Assembly: GCF_006716425.1 (NCBI RefSeq)
Contig: NZ_VFOZ01000001.1
Span: forward strand, 4,464,001-4,528,000
Length of the DNA: 64,000 bases
Reading direction: 5' to 3'
From: Actinoallomurus bryophytorum
Lineage (GTDB): Bacteria > Actinomycetota > Actinomycetes > Streptosporangiales > Streptosporangiaceae
Below the pieces are notes generated by a model. The model was not told where the DNA came from. It saw only the letters and a list, made by a program, of their open reading frames with translations, and made no database searches. This document shows positions 43,489-52,549 of this stretch, piece after piece. The position numbers and the translations under genes were made by a program. Numbering within the stretch: position 1 is the first letter of the stretch; each line of letters begins with the position of its first letter.

Positions 43489-45258
43489 GTGAGCACGTTT
43501 GCCGCATCCGACATCCCTCCCGCCCTTCCGGGCCGGGCGTCCTGGGGTACCGCCCCCGCTCTACGCGCCTGGCAGCAAGGCGCTCTGGAGGAATACTTCC
43601 GGACCGAACCCCGCGACTTCCTCGCCGTCGCGACGCCCGGCGCGGGTAAGACGACCTTCGCGCTGCGGCTCGCGGCCGAGCTCATGGGCCGCCGGATCAT
43701 CGACCGCATCACCGTCGTGTGCCCGACCGAGCACCTGAAGCGCCAGTGGGCCGAGTCCGCCGGCCGGGTGGGCATCAAGATCGACCCGGAGTTCAAAAAC
43801 GCCCACGGCCGCACGGCCAAGGACTTCGTCGGCGTCGCGGTCACCTACGCCCAGGTCGCCGCGCACCCGGCGCTGCACCGCGGCCGTACGGAAAACCGCC
43901 GGACCCTCGTGATCCTTGACGAGGTGCACCACGCGGGCGACGGCCGCTCGTGGGGTGACGCCATCCGCGAGGCGTTCGAGCCGGCCGCGCGGCGCCTGGC
44001 GCTCAGCGGCACGCCGTTCCGCACGGACATCAACCCGATCCCCTTCGTCCTGTACGAAGAGGGCCCGGGTGGCGTACGCCGCAGCCGCGCCGACTACACC
44101 TACGGCTACGGCCCCGCGCTCGCCGACGGAGTCGTCCGCCCGGTGATCTTCCTGGCGTACGCGGGCGAGATGCGCTGGCGCACCCGCGCCGGCGACGAGA
44201 TCACCGCGTCGCTCGGCGAGCCGCTGACCCAGGACCAGATGTCACAGGCCTGGCGGGCCGCGCTCGACCCCAAGGGCGAGTGGATGCAGCAGGTGATCGC
44301 CGCCGCCGACCGCCGCCTGACCGAGGTACGCCGCGGCGTCCCGGACGCGGGCGGCCTGGTCATCGCCACCGACCACGAGACCGCACGCGCGTACTCCAAG
44401 ATGATCCGCAACGTGACCGGCGCGGGCGCGACCGTGGTGCTGTCCGACGACCCCTCGGCGAGCCGCAAGATCAAGCAGTTCGGCGAGTCGGAGGACCGCT
44501 GGATGGTCGCTGTCCGCATGGTCTCCGAGGGCGTCGACATCCCCCGGCTGTCGGTCGGCGTGTACGCCACGTCGACCTCGACCCCGCTGTTCTTCGCCCA
44601 GGCGATCGGCCGCTTCGTCCGTGCGCGGCGGCGCGGCGAGACCGCCTCGGTTTTCCTGCCGTCCGTACCCACCCTCATGGGCCACGCGTCGGAGATGGAG
44701 ACCGAACGCGACCACGTCCTCGAGCGCAAGGTCCGCGAGGACGGCCTGGACGACGATCTGCTAGCCGAGGCCAACCGCAAGCGCGACAACCCGGACGTGG
44801 GCGAAGAACTCCCCTTCGAGACCGTCGAGGCGTCGGCCCACTTCGACCGCGTCGTGTTCGACGGCGGCGAGTTCGGCATGGGAGCCGCGCCCGGCTCGGC
44901 CGAAGAAGAGGACTACCTCGGCATCCCGGGCCTGCTGGAGCCCGACCAGGTCACCAGCCTGCTCAAGCAGCGCCAGGCGGAGCAGTTGGCCGCCCAGCGC
45001 AAGGGCGGCAAACGGGGGACGGCCAGCAAGGACGACCGCACGGCGTCGGAGGACCTCCACGCACTGCGCAAGGAGCTCAACGGCCTGGTCGGCGCCTGGC
45101 ACCACCGCACAGGCCAGCCCCACGGCGTGATCCACGCCGAACTCCGCCGCATGTGCGGCGGCCCCCCGTCGGCTCAGGCCAGCGCCGAGGACGTACGCAA
45201 ACGCATCGCCAAGGTCCGCGAATGGGCCGCCCGTCCCCAGCCCCGCACCCGCGACTAG
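43489..45258 (+). CDS. DEAD/DEAH-box superfamily 2 helicase
   Basis: A 589-residue helicase starting at GTG. It has Walker A ATPGAGKTTFALR, motif Ia VVCPTEHLKRQW, motif II DEVHHA, motif III LALSGTPFRTD, motif V VAVRMVSEGVDIPRLSVGVYA and motif VI FFAQAIGRFVRARR. The C-terminal 200 residues are charged and helical, containing a glutamine/alanine-rich stretch. It matches the actinobacterial helicase paired with DUF3039; nucleic-acid substrate is not known. TAGCCT nine bases upstream may drive a leaderless message. Confidence 0.94.
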   Translation: MSTFAASDIPPALPGRASWGTAPALRAWQQGALEEYFRTEPRDFLAVATPGAGKTTFALRLAAELMGRRIIDRITVVCPTEHLKRQWAESAGRVGIKIDPEFKNAHGRTAKDFVGVAVTYAQVAAHPALHRGRTENRRTLVILDEVHHAGDGRSWGDAIREAFEPAARRLALSGTPFRTDINPIPFVLYEEGPGGVRRSRADYTYGYGPALADGVVRPVIFLAYAGEMRWRTRAGDEITASLGEPLTQDQMSQAWRAALDPKGEWMQQVIAAADRRLTEVRRGVPDAGGLVIATDHETARAYSKMIRNVTGAGATVVLSDDPSASRKIKQFGESEDRWMVAVRMVSEGVDIPRLSVGVYATSTSTPLFFAQAIGRFVRARRRGETASVFLPSVPTLMGHASEMETERDHVLERKVREDGLDDDLLAEANRKRDNPDVGEELPFETVEASAHFDRVVFDGGEFGMGAAPGSAEEEDYLGIPGLLEPDQVTSLLKQRQAEQLAAQRKGGKRGTASKDDRTASEDLHALRKELNGLVGAWHHRTGQPHGVIHAELRRMCGGPPSAQASAEDVRKRIAKVREWAARPQPRTRD

Positions 45259-45819
45259 CCCCGCTGCCCGTGCCAGGCCCCAACACCGCGGCATCCGCGC
45301 TTTGATGATCCGCCGCCCGGCCCGGTCAGGGCAGGCCGGCGGGTTGATGTGGACGGGTGGAATCGTGCTGTTCGTGTCGAACTGGCGGTAGGGCCTGCGC
45401 TTGTCGGAGGTGAGGGCGTTTGGTGGCCTGCCGCGATGCGGGCCGTCGTCGACAGCGCGATGCTTAGCGGCGGGCTGGTGGCGTCGTGCTGGTCGTGCCG
45501 AACTGGCGGTGGGCCTGTCTGCCGTCGGGTGGTGGCGCCCGGGAAATGGGGGCGTTCGGTGGGCCTGCCGCGCAGCGGGCCGTCGTCAACGGCATGATGC
45601 CTGGCGGCGGGTTGGTGGGGGTCGTGCCGACCTGGCGGTAAGGGCCTGCCCGCTGTCGGGTGGTGGTGGCCGGGGCGTGGACGCGTTCGGTGGCCTGTCG
45701 CGGGCCGGCCGCCGTCAGCGGCACGATGCGTAGCGGCGGGCTGGGTGTGTGGATGGCTGGTCGGCTGGGAGCGCGTACGCGGTGTCGTGGACGTCACGGG
45801 CTCCGTCCCGCATGCGGAC
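45259..45819. other. 561-base gene-poor gap
   Basis: Between helicase and VOC genes there is no convincing gene. The middle is filled by three tandem copies of a 121-129-base unit (see the repeat entry). The open frames crossing it have no start signal and a composition typical of high-GC antisense frames. Confidence 0.7.
45374..45745 (+). repeat. Three degenerate tandem repeats of about 125 bases
   Basis: Each unit starts with GTGYCGAMCTGGCGGT and contains GGGCGTT/TTCGGTGGCCTG, a 'GCGGGCCGTCGTC' block and GATGC-TAGCGGCGGGCTG. Units begin at 45374, 45495 and 45624. Spacing differs by small insertions, so they are old duplications. They have no terminal inverted repeats and no codon periodicity that I can see. 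Confidence 0.75.
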
Positions 45820-46188
45820 TCAGTGGTGGCCGGTGTCGATGACGCAGAAGCGGTTGCCCTCGGTGTCGGCGAGCACGACGAAGTCGGCGTCGTCCGGATA
45901 CAGGTCCCAGTCGACTCGTTCGGCGCCGAGGGAGATCAGCCGCGCCACTTCGGCGGCCTGGTCCGCCGCATCGCCCGCATAAAGATCAAGGTGGACCCGT
46001 GGGTGCTCCTGCACCGGCGTAGTGCTGAGACCGAGCGCCAGTCTCGGACCGGGGCCGTCGGCGGGTATGAGCACGGTCCAGTCGTCCTCCACGCCATCCC
46101 GGGGGACGTAGTCCAGGGCCCGGATCCAGAAGTCCGCCGCACGCCGTACGTCCGCGGCGCCCATCACGATCGTTCCGACGCTCAACAT
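45820..46188 (-). CDS. VOC family (glyoxalase-like) protein
   Basis: A 122-residue single-domain vicinal-oxygen-chelate protein with two betaalphabetabetabeta modules: 'GTIVMGAADVRRAADFWIRALDYVP' and 'HPRVHLDLYAGDAADQAAEVARL', ending 'VVLADTEGNRFCVIDTG'. The histidine in VHLDLY and the glutamate in TEGNRFC are the usual metal positions. These proteins act as lyases, isomerases or antibiotic-binding proteins; nothing nearby selects one. It is flanked on both sides by repeat-rich DNA. Confidence 0.9.
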   Translation of the reverse strand: MLSVGTIVMGAADVRRAADFWIRALDYVPRDGVEDDWTVLIPADGPGPRLALGLSTTPVQEHPRVHLDLYAGDAADQAAEVARLISLGAERVDWDLYPDDADFVVLADTEGNRFCVIDTGHH

Positions 46189-46227
46189 TCACCGATGTTG
46201 GCAGATGACCCCGACAGTTCCGGTGCG

Positions 46228-46400
46228 TGTGGCAGGGGCTGGTGGGTGAGTGGGGTGCCAGGGGCCGGGGGTGAGTGGGTCATCCGGGTAGCGAGGGGTG
46301 GGTGAGTGAGCGCGTCGTCAAGTTGCCAGGCCGGTGGGTGAGTGGGTCAGCCGGGTGGCCAGGGGGCGGTGAGTGAGTGGGTCAGCCGGGTGGCCAGGTC
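46228..46400. repeat. Short direct repeats of GGTGAGTGGGTCAGCCGGGTGGCCAG type
   Basis: At least four imperfect copies of a GGTGAGTGGGTCA-CCGGGT-GCCAGG motif of 25-40 bases are strung together, with GGGTGAGTG the most regular part. The array borders the TetR remnant and may have replaced its 3' end. No gene is seen here. Confidence 0.6.
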
Positions 46401-46532
46401 GGCGCCGAGCGGAGCGTGGCCGATCAGGAGGCGGTACCACAGCACGCCGTAGACCTGGTCCACCATGAGATCGAGGTCGGCACCGGCGGACAGCTCCCCC
46501 CGGTCCTGGCCCCTGGCGAGGCATACGGGCAC
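46347..46532 (-). pseudogene. TetR regulator remnant (C-terminal part only)
   Basis: The open frame reads 'ARGQDRGELSAGADLDLMVDQ' then VYGVLWYRLLIGHAPLGADL, closely matching the last two helices of TetR proteins of the TetR_C_16 kind, where 'RGEL..D.D...V.D...G.L.YR.L..H.PL' is typical. No helix-turn-helix precedes it, and the frame runs into the short direct repeats. It is a decayed fragment. The remaining 46533-46648 shows no gene. Confidence 0.65.
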
Positions 46533-46648
46533 CGCTCACCTGATGCCCGACGACGACCCGAGGCAGAGGCTCAACTGGCTCCCGAGGGCCAGCGGGATGC
46601 TCGTCCGGCTCCTCGGGACGGAGCTGCTCACGATCCGGGTGGACCTGG

Positions 46649-47149
46649 TCAGGTCTTCAGACCGGCCAGATCGATGATCTCCTGAACGACCTGCTCCGGC
46701 GCCGCGTCGATGGAGACGACCAGCGGGTCCTCCGAGGGGCCCGGCGCCTCCAGGTCGGCGAACTGGCTGTCCAGCAGCTGCTTCGGAAAGAAATGCCCAT
46801 GCCGCGCGGCGAGACGGTTGCCGATCAGCTCGTGGCTGCCCTCCAGATACACCAGCCGCAGGTCCGGCCGCCCCGAGCGGAGCAGGTCGCGGTACTTGCG
46901 CTTGAGCGCCGAGGACGTCACCACGGCCGGGGCGGTCTGGTCCTTCATCCACGCCGCGGTGGCCTCGAGCCACGGCCGGCGGTCCTCGTCGGTCAGGGGG
47001 ATGCCCGCGTGCATCTTCTCCACGTTGGCCGGCGGGTGGAAGTCGTCGGCCTCGGCGTACGTCCAGCCGAGCCGTCCGGCCAGCATCGCGCCGATCGTGG
47101 TCTTCCCGCTGCCGGAGACACCCATCAGCAGATATATCGGGTTACGCAT
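46649..47149 (-). CDS. Gluconokinase
   Basis: A 166-residue carbohydrate kinase of the GntK type that phosphorylates gluconate to 6-phosphogluconate. The ATG at 47149 begins RNPIYLLMGVSGSGKTTIG with the P-loop, followed by the substrate segment EADDFHPPANVEKMHAGIPL, 'DRRPWL' and VVTSSALKRKYRDLLR. Length matches the family. TACGTT seven bases before the ATG and no ribosome site suggest its own leaderless promoter, although pncA ends only 29 bases upstream on the same strand. Confidence 0.94.
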   Translation of the reverse strand: MRNPIYLLMGVSGSGKTTIGAMLAGRLGWTYAEADDFHPPANVEKMHAGIPLTDEDRRPWLEATAAWMKDQTAPAVVTSSALKRKYRDLLRSGRPDLRLVYLEGSHELIGNRLAARHGHFFPKQLLDSQFADLEAPGPSEDPLVVSIDAAPEQVVQEIIDLAGLKT

Positions 47150-47178
47150 GAGACGCAACGTACCGGGAGAAGCCGCGC

Positions 47179-47760
47179 TCAGGGAGCGACGAGCGGCTCG
47201 CCGCTGAGCTGTACCCCCGCGTCGCCCAGCTCGGCGAGGGCGCGCTCGGTGGTCGGGAGCGCCACACCGGCCGTCATCCCGAGGAGCACCCGCGTGGCCA
47301 GGCCGGCGCCGCGGGCGTCCAGTGCGGTCGCCCGTACGCAGTGGTCGGTGGCGATGCCGACCACGTCGACCACGGTCACCTCGTGTTTGCGCAGCCACTC
47401 ACCCAGCGGAGTGCCGTCGTCGGACGTCCCCTCGAAGCCGCTGTACGCCGCTCCGTGCTCGCCCTTGCTGAACACCGCCTCGATCGGCGCCAGGTCGAGA
47501 TTGGGATGGAAGTCCGCCCCGGGCGTGCCGATCACACCATGCGGCGGCCAGGAGTCGGCATAGTCCGGATGATCCGAGAAGTGGTCGCCGGGGTCGAGAT
47601 GAAAGTCGCGGGTGGCGACGACGTGCGCGTACTCCCCGCGATGCGCGGCGACGTAGGAGGAGATCGCGGCCGCGACCTCGGCTCCGCCCGACACCGCGAG
47701 CGAGCCTCCTTCGCAGAAGTCGTTCTGCACGTCCACGATGATCAATGCTCTGCTGCTCAT
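47179..47760 (-). CDS. pncA: Nicotinamidase / isochorismatase family protein
   Basis: A 193-residue hydrolase. The catalytic triad is aspartate in IIVDVQNDFCEGG, lysine in AVFSKGEHG and cysteine in GIATDHCVRATALDA. The metal site is DFHLDPGDHFSDH, and the cis-peptide region VVGIAT is present. It converts nicotinamide to nicotinate for NAD salvage. The start at ATG 47760 follows GGAGGGG. The next NAD-salvage gene, pncB, is 0.5 kb away on the same strand, separated by a small opposite gene. Confidence 0.95.
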   Translation of the reverse strand: MSSRALIIVDVQNDFCEGGSLAVSGGAEVAAAISSYVAAHRGEYAHVVATRDFHLDPGDHFSDHPDYADSWPPHGVIGTPGADFHPNLDLAPIEAVFSKGEHGAAYSGFEGTSDDGTPLGEWLRKHEVTVVDVVGIATDHCVRATALDARGAGLATRVLLGMTAGVALPTTERALAELGDAGVQLSGEPLVAP

Positions 47761-47946
47761 GGCACCCCTCCCCGGGAGTGATCCCCCCACACGAGGGAAG
47801 CTACCCCGGCGGACCGGGGAAACATCATCGGGGCCGACCTGGAGATCGCGTTGTGATCACCACACTTCGCTGCGATCGTTTTCAGCGACAAGGAAAACGC
47901 AGCCAGATCGCACCGAAGGTGTTCACCCCCACCGGACGGAGTCGTC

Positions 47947-48252
47947 ATGCTCGAAGGAAACGTCGGACACATCCAGGAACGACTGCTCGAAGAGCTCACC
48001 GAACTCTCCGCCGAGGCGGCCCCGCGCCGCTTCGCGATCTGCCTGCTCGACGTCGACCACGACGACGGTGTCGTCCTCGGCTGGGGCCTGGCCCTCGACG
48101 ACCAAGCCGTCGCCTACGTGCCCGCGGACGGCTGCGGGCCGCCGAGCCTGCTCTGCGCCGGCTCATTAGCCCGGCTGCCGAAGCTGGTCCGCCGCGACGG
48201 TGACGTACGCCTCATCTGGATCGACCCCGGCGACACCGAACCGGACGGCTGA
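47947..48252 (+). CDS. Small hypothetical protein
   Basis: A 101-residue acidic protein of unknown function. It starts MLEGNVGHIQERLLEELTEL, forms an amphipathic helix, then a beta-rich core with 'ICLLDVDHDDGVVLGWGLALDD' and ends 'IWIDPGDTEPDG'. GGACGGAG lies before the ATG. Upstream, 47840-47930 is AT-rich and probably holds the promoter. It lies between pncA and pncB on the opposite strand. Confidence 0.7.
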   Translation: MLEGNVGHIQERLLEELTELSAEAAPRRFAICLLDVDHDDGVVLGWGLALDDQAVAYVPADGCGPPSLLCAGSLARLPKLVRRDGDVRLIWIDPGDTEPDG

Positions 48253-48261
48253 AGGACGGCC

Positions 48262-49554
48262 TCAGCGGAAGTCGGTCGGCACGGCCGGGTCGCCACGGGA
48301 CAGCTGGAAGGCGCGCGGCGGCAGCTCGGCCATGGCGCGCTCGTGCCGGGCGCGCGCCGCGGCCACCGGCTCCCGACCGATGATCTCGCCGTCGCGTACG
48401 AGCGGTGTCAGCAGCGACCGGTCGTGTGGGCCCGGGTCCGGCTCGCTCGTGGAGACCACTTCCGCGATGGCCTTCCCGTCCTCGCCGAGGTGCCGTACCC
48501 CCCATTTGCGCCCGCCACGGCTCGGCTTGCCGACCGAGCGCTTGGCCACCGGGCGTAGCGGGCCGTCCTCCGACTCCGCCCGCGCCACCAGCTTGTAGAC
48601 CAGGGCCGCCGTCGGCGCACCCGACCCGGTGACCAGCGACGTGCCGACGCCGTACCCGTCGACCGGCGCCGACGCCAGGCCCGCGATCGCGTACTCATCC
48701 AGGTCCCCGGTCACGATGATCCGGGTCTTCTCGGCGCCCAGGCCGTCGAGCTGGGCGCGTACCTCGTGCGCCGTCTCCGCCAGGTCACCGCTGTCGAGCC
48801 GTACGGCGCCGAGCCCGGGGCCGGCCAGCTCGACCGCCACCGCGACCGCGCGCGCCACGTCGTACGTGTCGACCAGCAGCGTCGTCTCCTTGCCCAGCGC
48901 GTCGAGCTGGGCGCGGAACGCGTTCCGCTCGCCGTCGTGCAGCAGCGTGAACGCGTGCGCGCTGGTGCCCGCCGTCGGCACGCCGTACGTCCGGCCCGCC
49001 TCCAGGTTCGAGGTCGAGGTGAAGCCCGCCAGGTACGCCGCGCGTGCCGCGGCCACCCCGGCCATCTCGTGGGTACGGCGGGAGCCCATCTCGATGATCG
49101 GGCGGCCCGCGGCCGCGTGCACCATGCGGGACGCGGCCGAGGCGATGGCGGTGTCGTGGTTGAGGGTCGACAGTGCGAGCGTCTCCAGGATCACCGCGTC
49201 GGCGAACCCCGCCTCCACCACGAGGATCGGCGAGCCGGGAAAGTAGAGGTCACCCTCGCCGTATCCCCAGATATCGCCCGAGAACCGGTACGACGACAGC
49301 CACGAGGCCGTCGGCTCGTCCACGATGCCGTGGGAGATCAGGAACTCCAGCGCCGGGTCGTCGAACCGATACGCTTCCAGCGCGTCGAGGAAGCGACCGA
49401 TCCCGGCCACGACGCCGTACCGCCGCCCCGCGGGAAGGTGGCGGGCGAACACCTCGAAGACCGCGCGGCGTGCCGCGGTGCCGCTGGCGAGGGCGCCGCG
49501 CACCATGGTCAGTTCGTAGCGGTCGGTCAGCAGGGCCGTCGTCGAATGATCCAC
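48262..49554 (-). CDS. pncB: Nicotinate phosphoribosyltransferase
   Basis: A 430-residue type II phosphoribosyltransferase that makes nicotinate mononucleotide. Landmarks are TDRYELTMVRGAL at the N-terminus, the autophosphorylated histidine region GTSAHAFTLLHDGE, 'LLVDTYDVARAVAVAVE', 'VRLDSGDLAETAHEVRAQLD', 'TGDLDEYAIAGL' and 'GVGTSLVTGSGAP'. It completes NAD salvage with pncA. It is divergent from clpS, as in M. tuberculosis Rv1330c-Rv1331 (recollection). Confidence 0.96.
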   Translation of the reverse strand: MDHSTTALLTDRYELTMVRGALASGTAARRAVFEVFARHLPAGRRYGVVAGIGRFLDALEAYRFDDPALEFLISHGIVDEPTASWLSSYRFSGDIWGYGEGDLYFPGSPILVVEAGFADAVILETLALSTLNHDTAIASAASRMVHAAAGRPIIEMGSRRTHEMAGVAAARAAYLAGFTSTSNLEAGRTYGVPTAGTSAHAFTLLHDGERNAFRAQLDALGKETTLLVDTYDVARAVAVAVELAGPGLGAVRLDSGDLAETAHEVRAQLDGLGAEKTRIIVTGDLDEYAIAGLASAPVDGYGVGTSLVTGSGAPTAALVYKLVARAESEDGPLRPVAKRSVGKPSRGGRKWGVRHLGEDGKAIAEVVSTSEPDPGPHDRSLLTPLVRDGEIIGREPVAAARARHERAMAELPPRAFQLSRGDPAVPTDFR

Positions 49555-49620
49555 GAGTGGCAGATTACGGTGAATGTGTGCACGATGATTGAGGGGAGCT
49601 CCCGTTAAGGAGGCACCAAC

Positions 49621-49911
49621 GTGACCACGGCTCCCGTCGAGCTCGATCGACCGGACGCCGCCGAGGACGTACGGCCAGACCGTCCGTGGGTGGCGATCGT
49701 GTGGAACGATCCCATCAATCTCATGTCATACGTGACGTACGTGTTCCAGGCCGTGTTCGGCTACTCCAAGAAGAAGGCCGAGAAGCTGATGATGGACGTG
49801 CACCACAAAGGTCGTGCGGTCGTCTCCAGCGGCACCCGCGAGGAGATGGAGCGCGACTGCGAGATCCTGCACTCCTACGGCCTTTGGGCGACCGTCAAGC
49901 AGGACGTGTGA
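49621..49911 (+). CDS. clpS: ATP-dependent Clp protease adaptor ClpS
   Basis: A 96-residue adaptor that delivers N-degron proteins to ClpC/ClpA. The core '[27 protein letters not shown]' contains the NDP residues that bind the substrate's N-terminal residue. '[20 protein letters not shown]' and the C-terminal 'LWATVKQD' complete the family. It starts at GTG after AAGGAGGCACC. The stop overlaps the DUF2017 start by one base (TGATG). Confidence 0.96.
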   Translation: MTTAPVELDRPDAAEDVRPDRPWVAIVWNDPINLMSYVTYVFQAVFGYSKKKAEKLMMDVHHKGRAVVSSGTREEMERDCEILHSYGLWATVKQDV

Positions 49912-50447
49912 TGAACGGCGGCTTCACCAGCGCTTCGGGTGGCCGGGTCTGCCTGCGTATGGGTTCGGAGGAGGCTGCGGTCGTACGGCTGCTCGTCGGC
50001 CAGCTCCTCGACCTGATCGGCGAGGTCGCCGAGTCCGAGAAGTTCGAGGGGATGCCGGACCTCAAGCTGTCCGACAACACCTCGGTGCCGGAGGACCCGG
50101 TTCTGGCCCGGCTGTTCCCCGACGCCTACAGCGAGGACCACGGTGCGTCCGCGGAGTTCCGCCGCTACACCGAGGCGGGCCTGCGTGACGGCAAGCGTGC
50201 CGCGGCGGAGACCGTGCTGGAGACGCTCGGCGAGGGCGGCAAGGTCTACCTGGACGCCGAGCAGGCCCAGGCCTGGCTGCGGGCGCTCAATGATCTGCGG
50301 CTGGCGCTCGGCACCCGCCTGGACATCACCGAGGAGACGCTGGAGCAGATGCGGACGTTCGACTGGGACGATCCGCGCAATGCCGGGTACGCGGCCTACG
50401 ACTGGCTGACCTACCTGCAGGAGAGCCTCGTACGCGCCCTCTGGTGA
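49911..50447 (+). CDS. DUF2017 family protein
   Basis: A 178-residue protein regularly found downstream of clpS in actinobacteria. The start overlaps the clpS stop, so translation is coupled. It is mainly helical, with 'GSEEAAVVRLLVGQLLDLIGEV', 'DPVLARLFPDAYSEDHGASAEFRRYTE' and 'AEQAQAWLRALNDLRLALGTRLDITEE'. Its biochemical role is unknown; association with ClpS suggests a proteolysis accessory. Confidence 0.92.
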   Translation: MNGGFTSASGGRVCLRMGSEEAAVVRLLVGQLLDLIGEVAESEKFEGMPDLKLSDNTSVPEDPVLARLFPDAYSEDHGASAEFRRYTEAGLRDGKRAAAETVLETLGEGGKVYLDAEQAQAWLRALNDLRLALGTRLDITEETLEQMRTFDWDDPRNAGYAAYDWLTYLQESLVRALW

Positions 50448-50483
50448 CGGCACGCCCGCCGGGGCGTGGATACCCTTTTGCGC

Positions 50484-50915
50484 ATGCTGACGATCGAGCG
50501 GGCCATCGTTGACCAGATCGTCGCGCACGCGCGCGCCGACCACCCGGACGAGGCGTGCGGTGTCGTCGCGGGCGCCATCGGCTCGGACCGGCCGACGCGG
50601 TTCATCGCGATGGAGAACGCCGAGCGCTCGCCCACTTTCTACCGGTTCGACTCGATGGAGCAGTTCAAGGTGTGGCGGGAGATGGACGACCGCGACGAGG
50701 AGGCGGTCGTGATCTACCACTCCCACACGGCGACCGAGGCGTACCCCTCGCGTACCGACATCTCCTACGCCTCCGAGCCGAACGCGCACTACGTGCTCGT
50801 CTCCACGCGCGAGGCCGGCTCGACCGACTTCCGGTCCTACCTGATCGTCGACGGCGAGGTGACCGAGGAGGAGGTCACCATCGTGGAGGCCCAGGGTTCC
50901 GACTCGGTAAACTGA
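50484..50915 (+). CDS. mec: M67 family metallopeptidase Mec (CysO-cysteine hydrolase)
   Basis: A 143-residue JAMM/MPN+ zinc peptidase that in mycobacteria releases cysteine from CysO-cysteine. The metal site is glutamate in DEACGVVAG, H-x-H in YHSHTATEAYPS and aspartate in RTDISYA. TACCCT seven bases before ATG 50484 and no ribosome site point to a leaderless message. CysO and CysM follow downstream, separated only by a small ORF and a MITE-like element. Confidence 0.95.
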   Translation: MLTIERAIVDQIVAHARADHPDEACGVVAGAIGSDRPTRFIAMENAERSPTFYRFDSMEQFKVWREMDDRDEEAVVIYHSHTATEAYPSRTDISYASEPNAHYVLVSTREAGSTDFRSYLIVDGEVTEEEVTIVEAQGSDSVN

Positions 50916-50920
50916 TTGAC

Positions 50921-51028
50921 GTGACGACGATGATGGCCGGACGCCGCGGACGCGGCCATGTCGTCGCCCCTGTGCAGAACTTCCTGTTCGGCCATAGCCG
51001 CGCCGAGATCGTCTACGACTGTCACTAG
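50921..51028 (+). CDS. 35-residue small ORF ended by a MITE
   Basis: A short frame from GTG 50921, six bases after mec. It begins VTTMMAGRRGRGHVVAPVQN and ends in VYDCH, giving basic residues at the front and an acidic, His/Cys-containing end. Its stop TAG uses the TA target site and first G of the inserted element; without the element the codon would be TAA, so its length is unchanged. Whether it is expressed is unproven. Sulfur-gene leader peptides are one possibility but it does not look like the known ones. Confidence 0.45.
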   Translation: MTTMMAGRRGRGHVVAPVQNFLFGHSRAEIVYDCH

Positions 51029-51187
51029 GGCGTGTCTGACAAATCCTGTTCGTAGCGGGCGGCGTCCAGGTGGTGCGTCGCAAGGCGGAGGAGGGAGTCA
51101 GCCTGGTGTTGGCTGGCGACCGACGACAACGCGGCGAGGCGCCGCCTGGACGTCGCGCAGCCGGACGAGGGTTTGTCAGACACGCCC
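51028..51187. mobile_element. 160-bp MITE-like element with 16-bp terminal inverted repeats
   Basis: The ends GGGCGTGTCTGACAAA (51028-51043) and TTTGTCAGACACGCCC (51172-51187) are perfect inverted repeats, flanked by TA on both sides (51026-51027 and 51188-51189). The centre holds a second inverted repeat built from GGCGTCCAGGTGG and CCGCCTGGACG. No transposase is encoded. TA duplication and these ends fit a non-autonomous IS630- or IS5-like element. A terminus-deleted relative lies at 43279-43392. Confidence 0.85.
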
Positions 51188-51280
51188 TAAGGCTCGTCCC
51201 TCAGCCTGGAATCCCCGAACGGCCCGCCGCGTTGGCCTGGGCGGTAGCCGGGGTCCGTACGACGAAGGAGACACATCGCC

Positions 51281-52500
<1,220 letters not shown>

Positions 52501-52502
<2 letters not shown>

Positions 52503-52546
52503 GCAACTTGGGGTTGCCTTATACGAGAGGGCAACTTAAAGTTGCC
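52501..52546. promoter_or_regulatory. Tandem operators of the Clp-N/HTH regulator
   Basis: Site 2, GGCAACTTAAAGTTGCC (52530-52546), is a perfect 17-bp palindrome. Site 1 (52501-52519) has 7-bp matched arms AGGCAAC and GTTGCCT around a mismatched middle. Centres are 28 bp apart. TATACG between them is a likely -10 box. Site 2 ends three bases before the ATG at 52550, so binding would block both transcription start and translation start. Confidence 0.85.
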
Positions 52547-52549
52547 TAC

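Noticed and set aside
46465-46677. 70-residue plus-strand frame near gluconokinase
   Set aside because: It overlaps the TetR remnant and has no recognisable domain or start signal.
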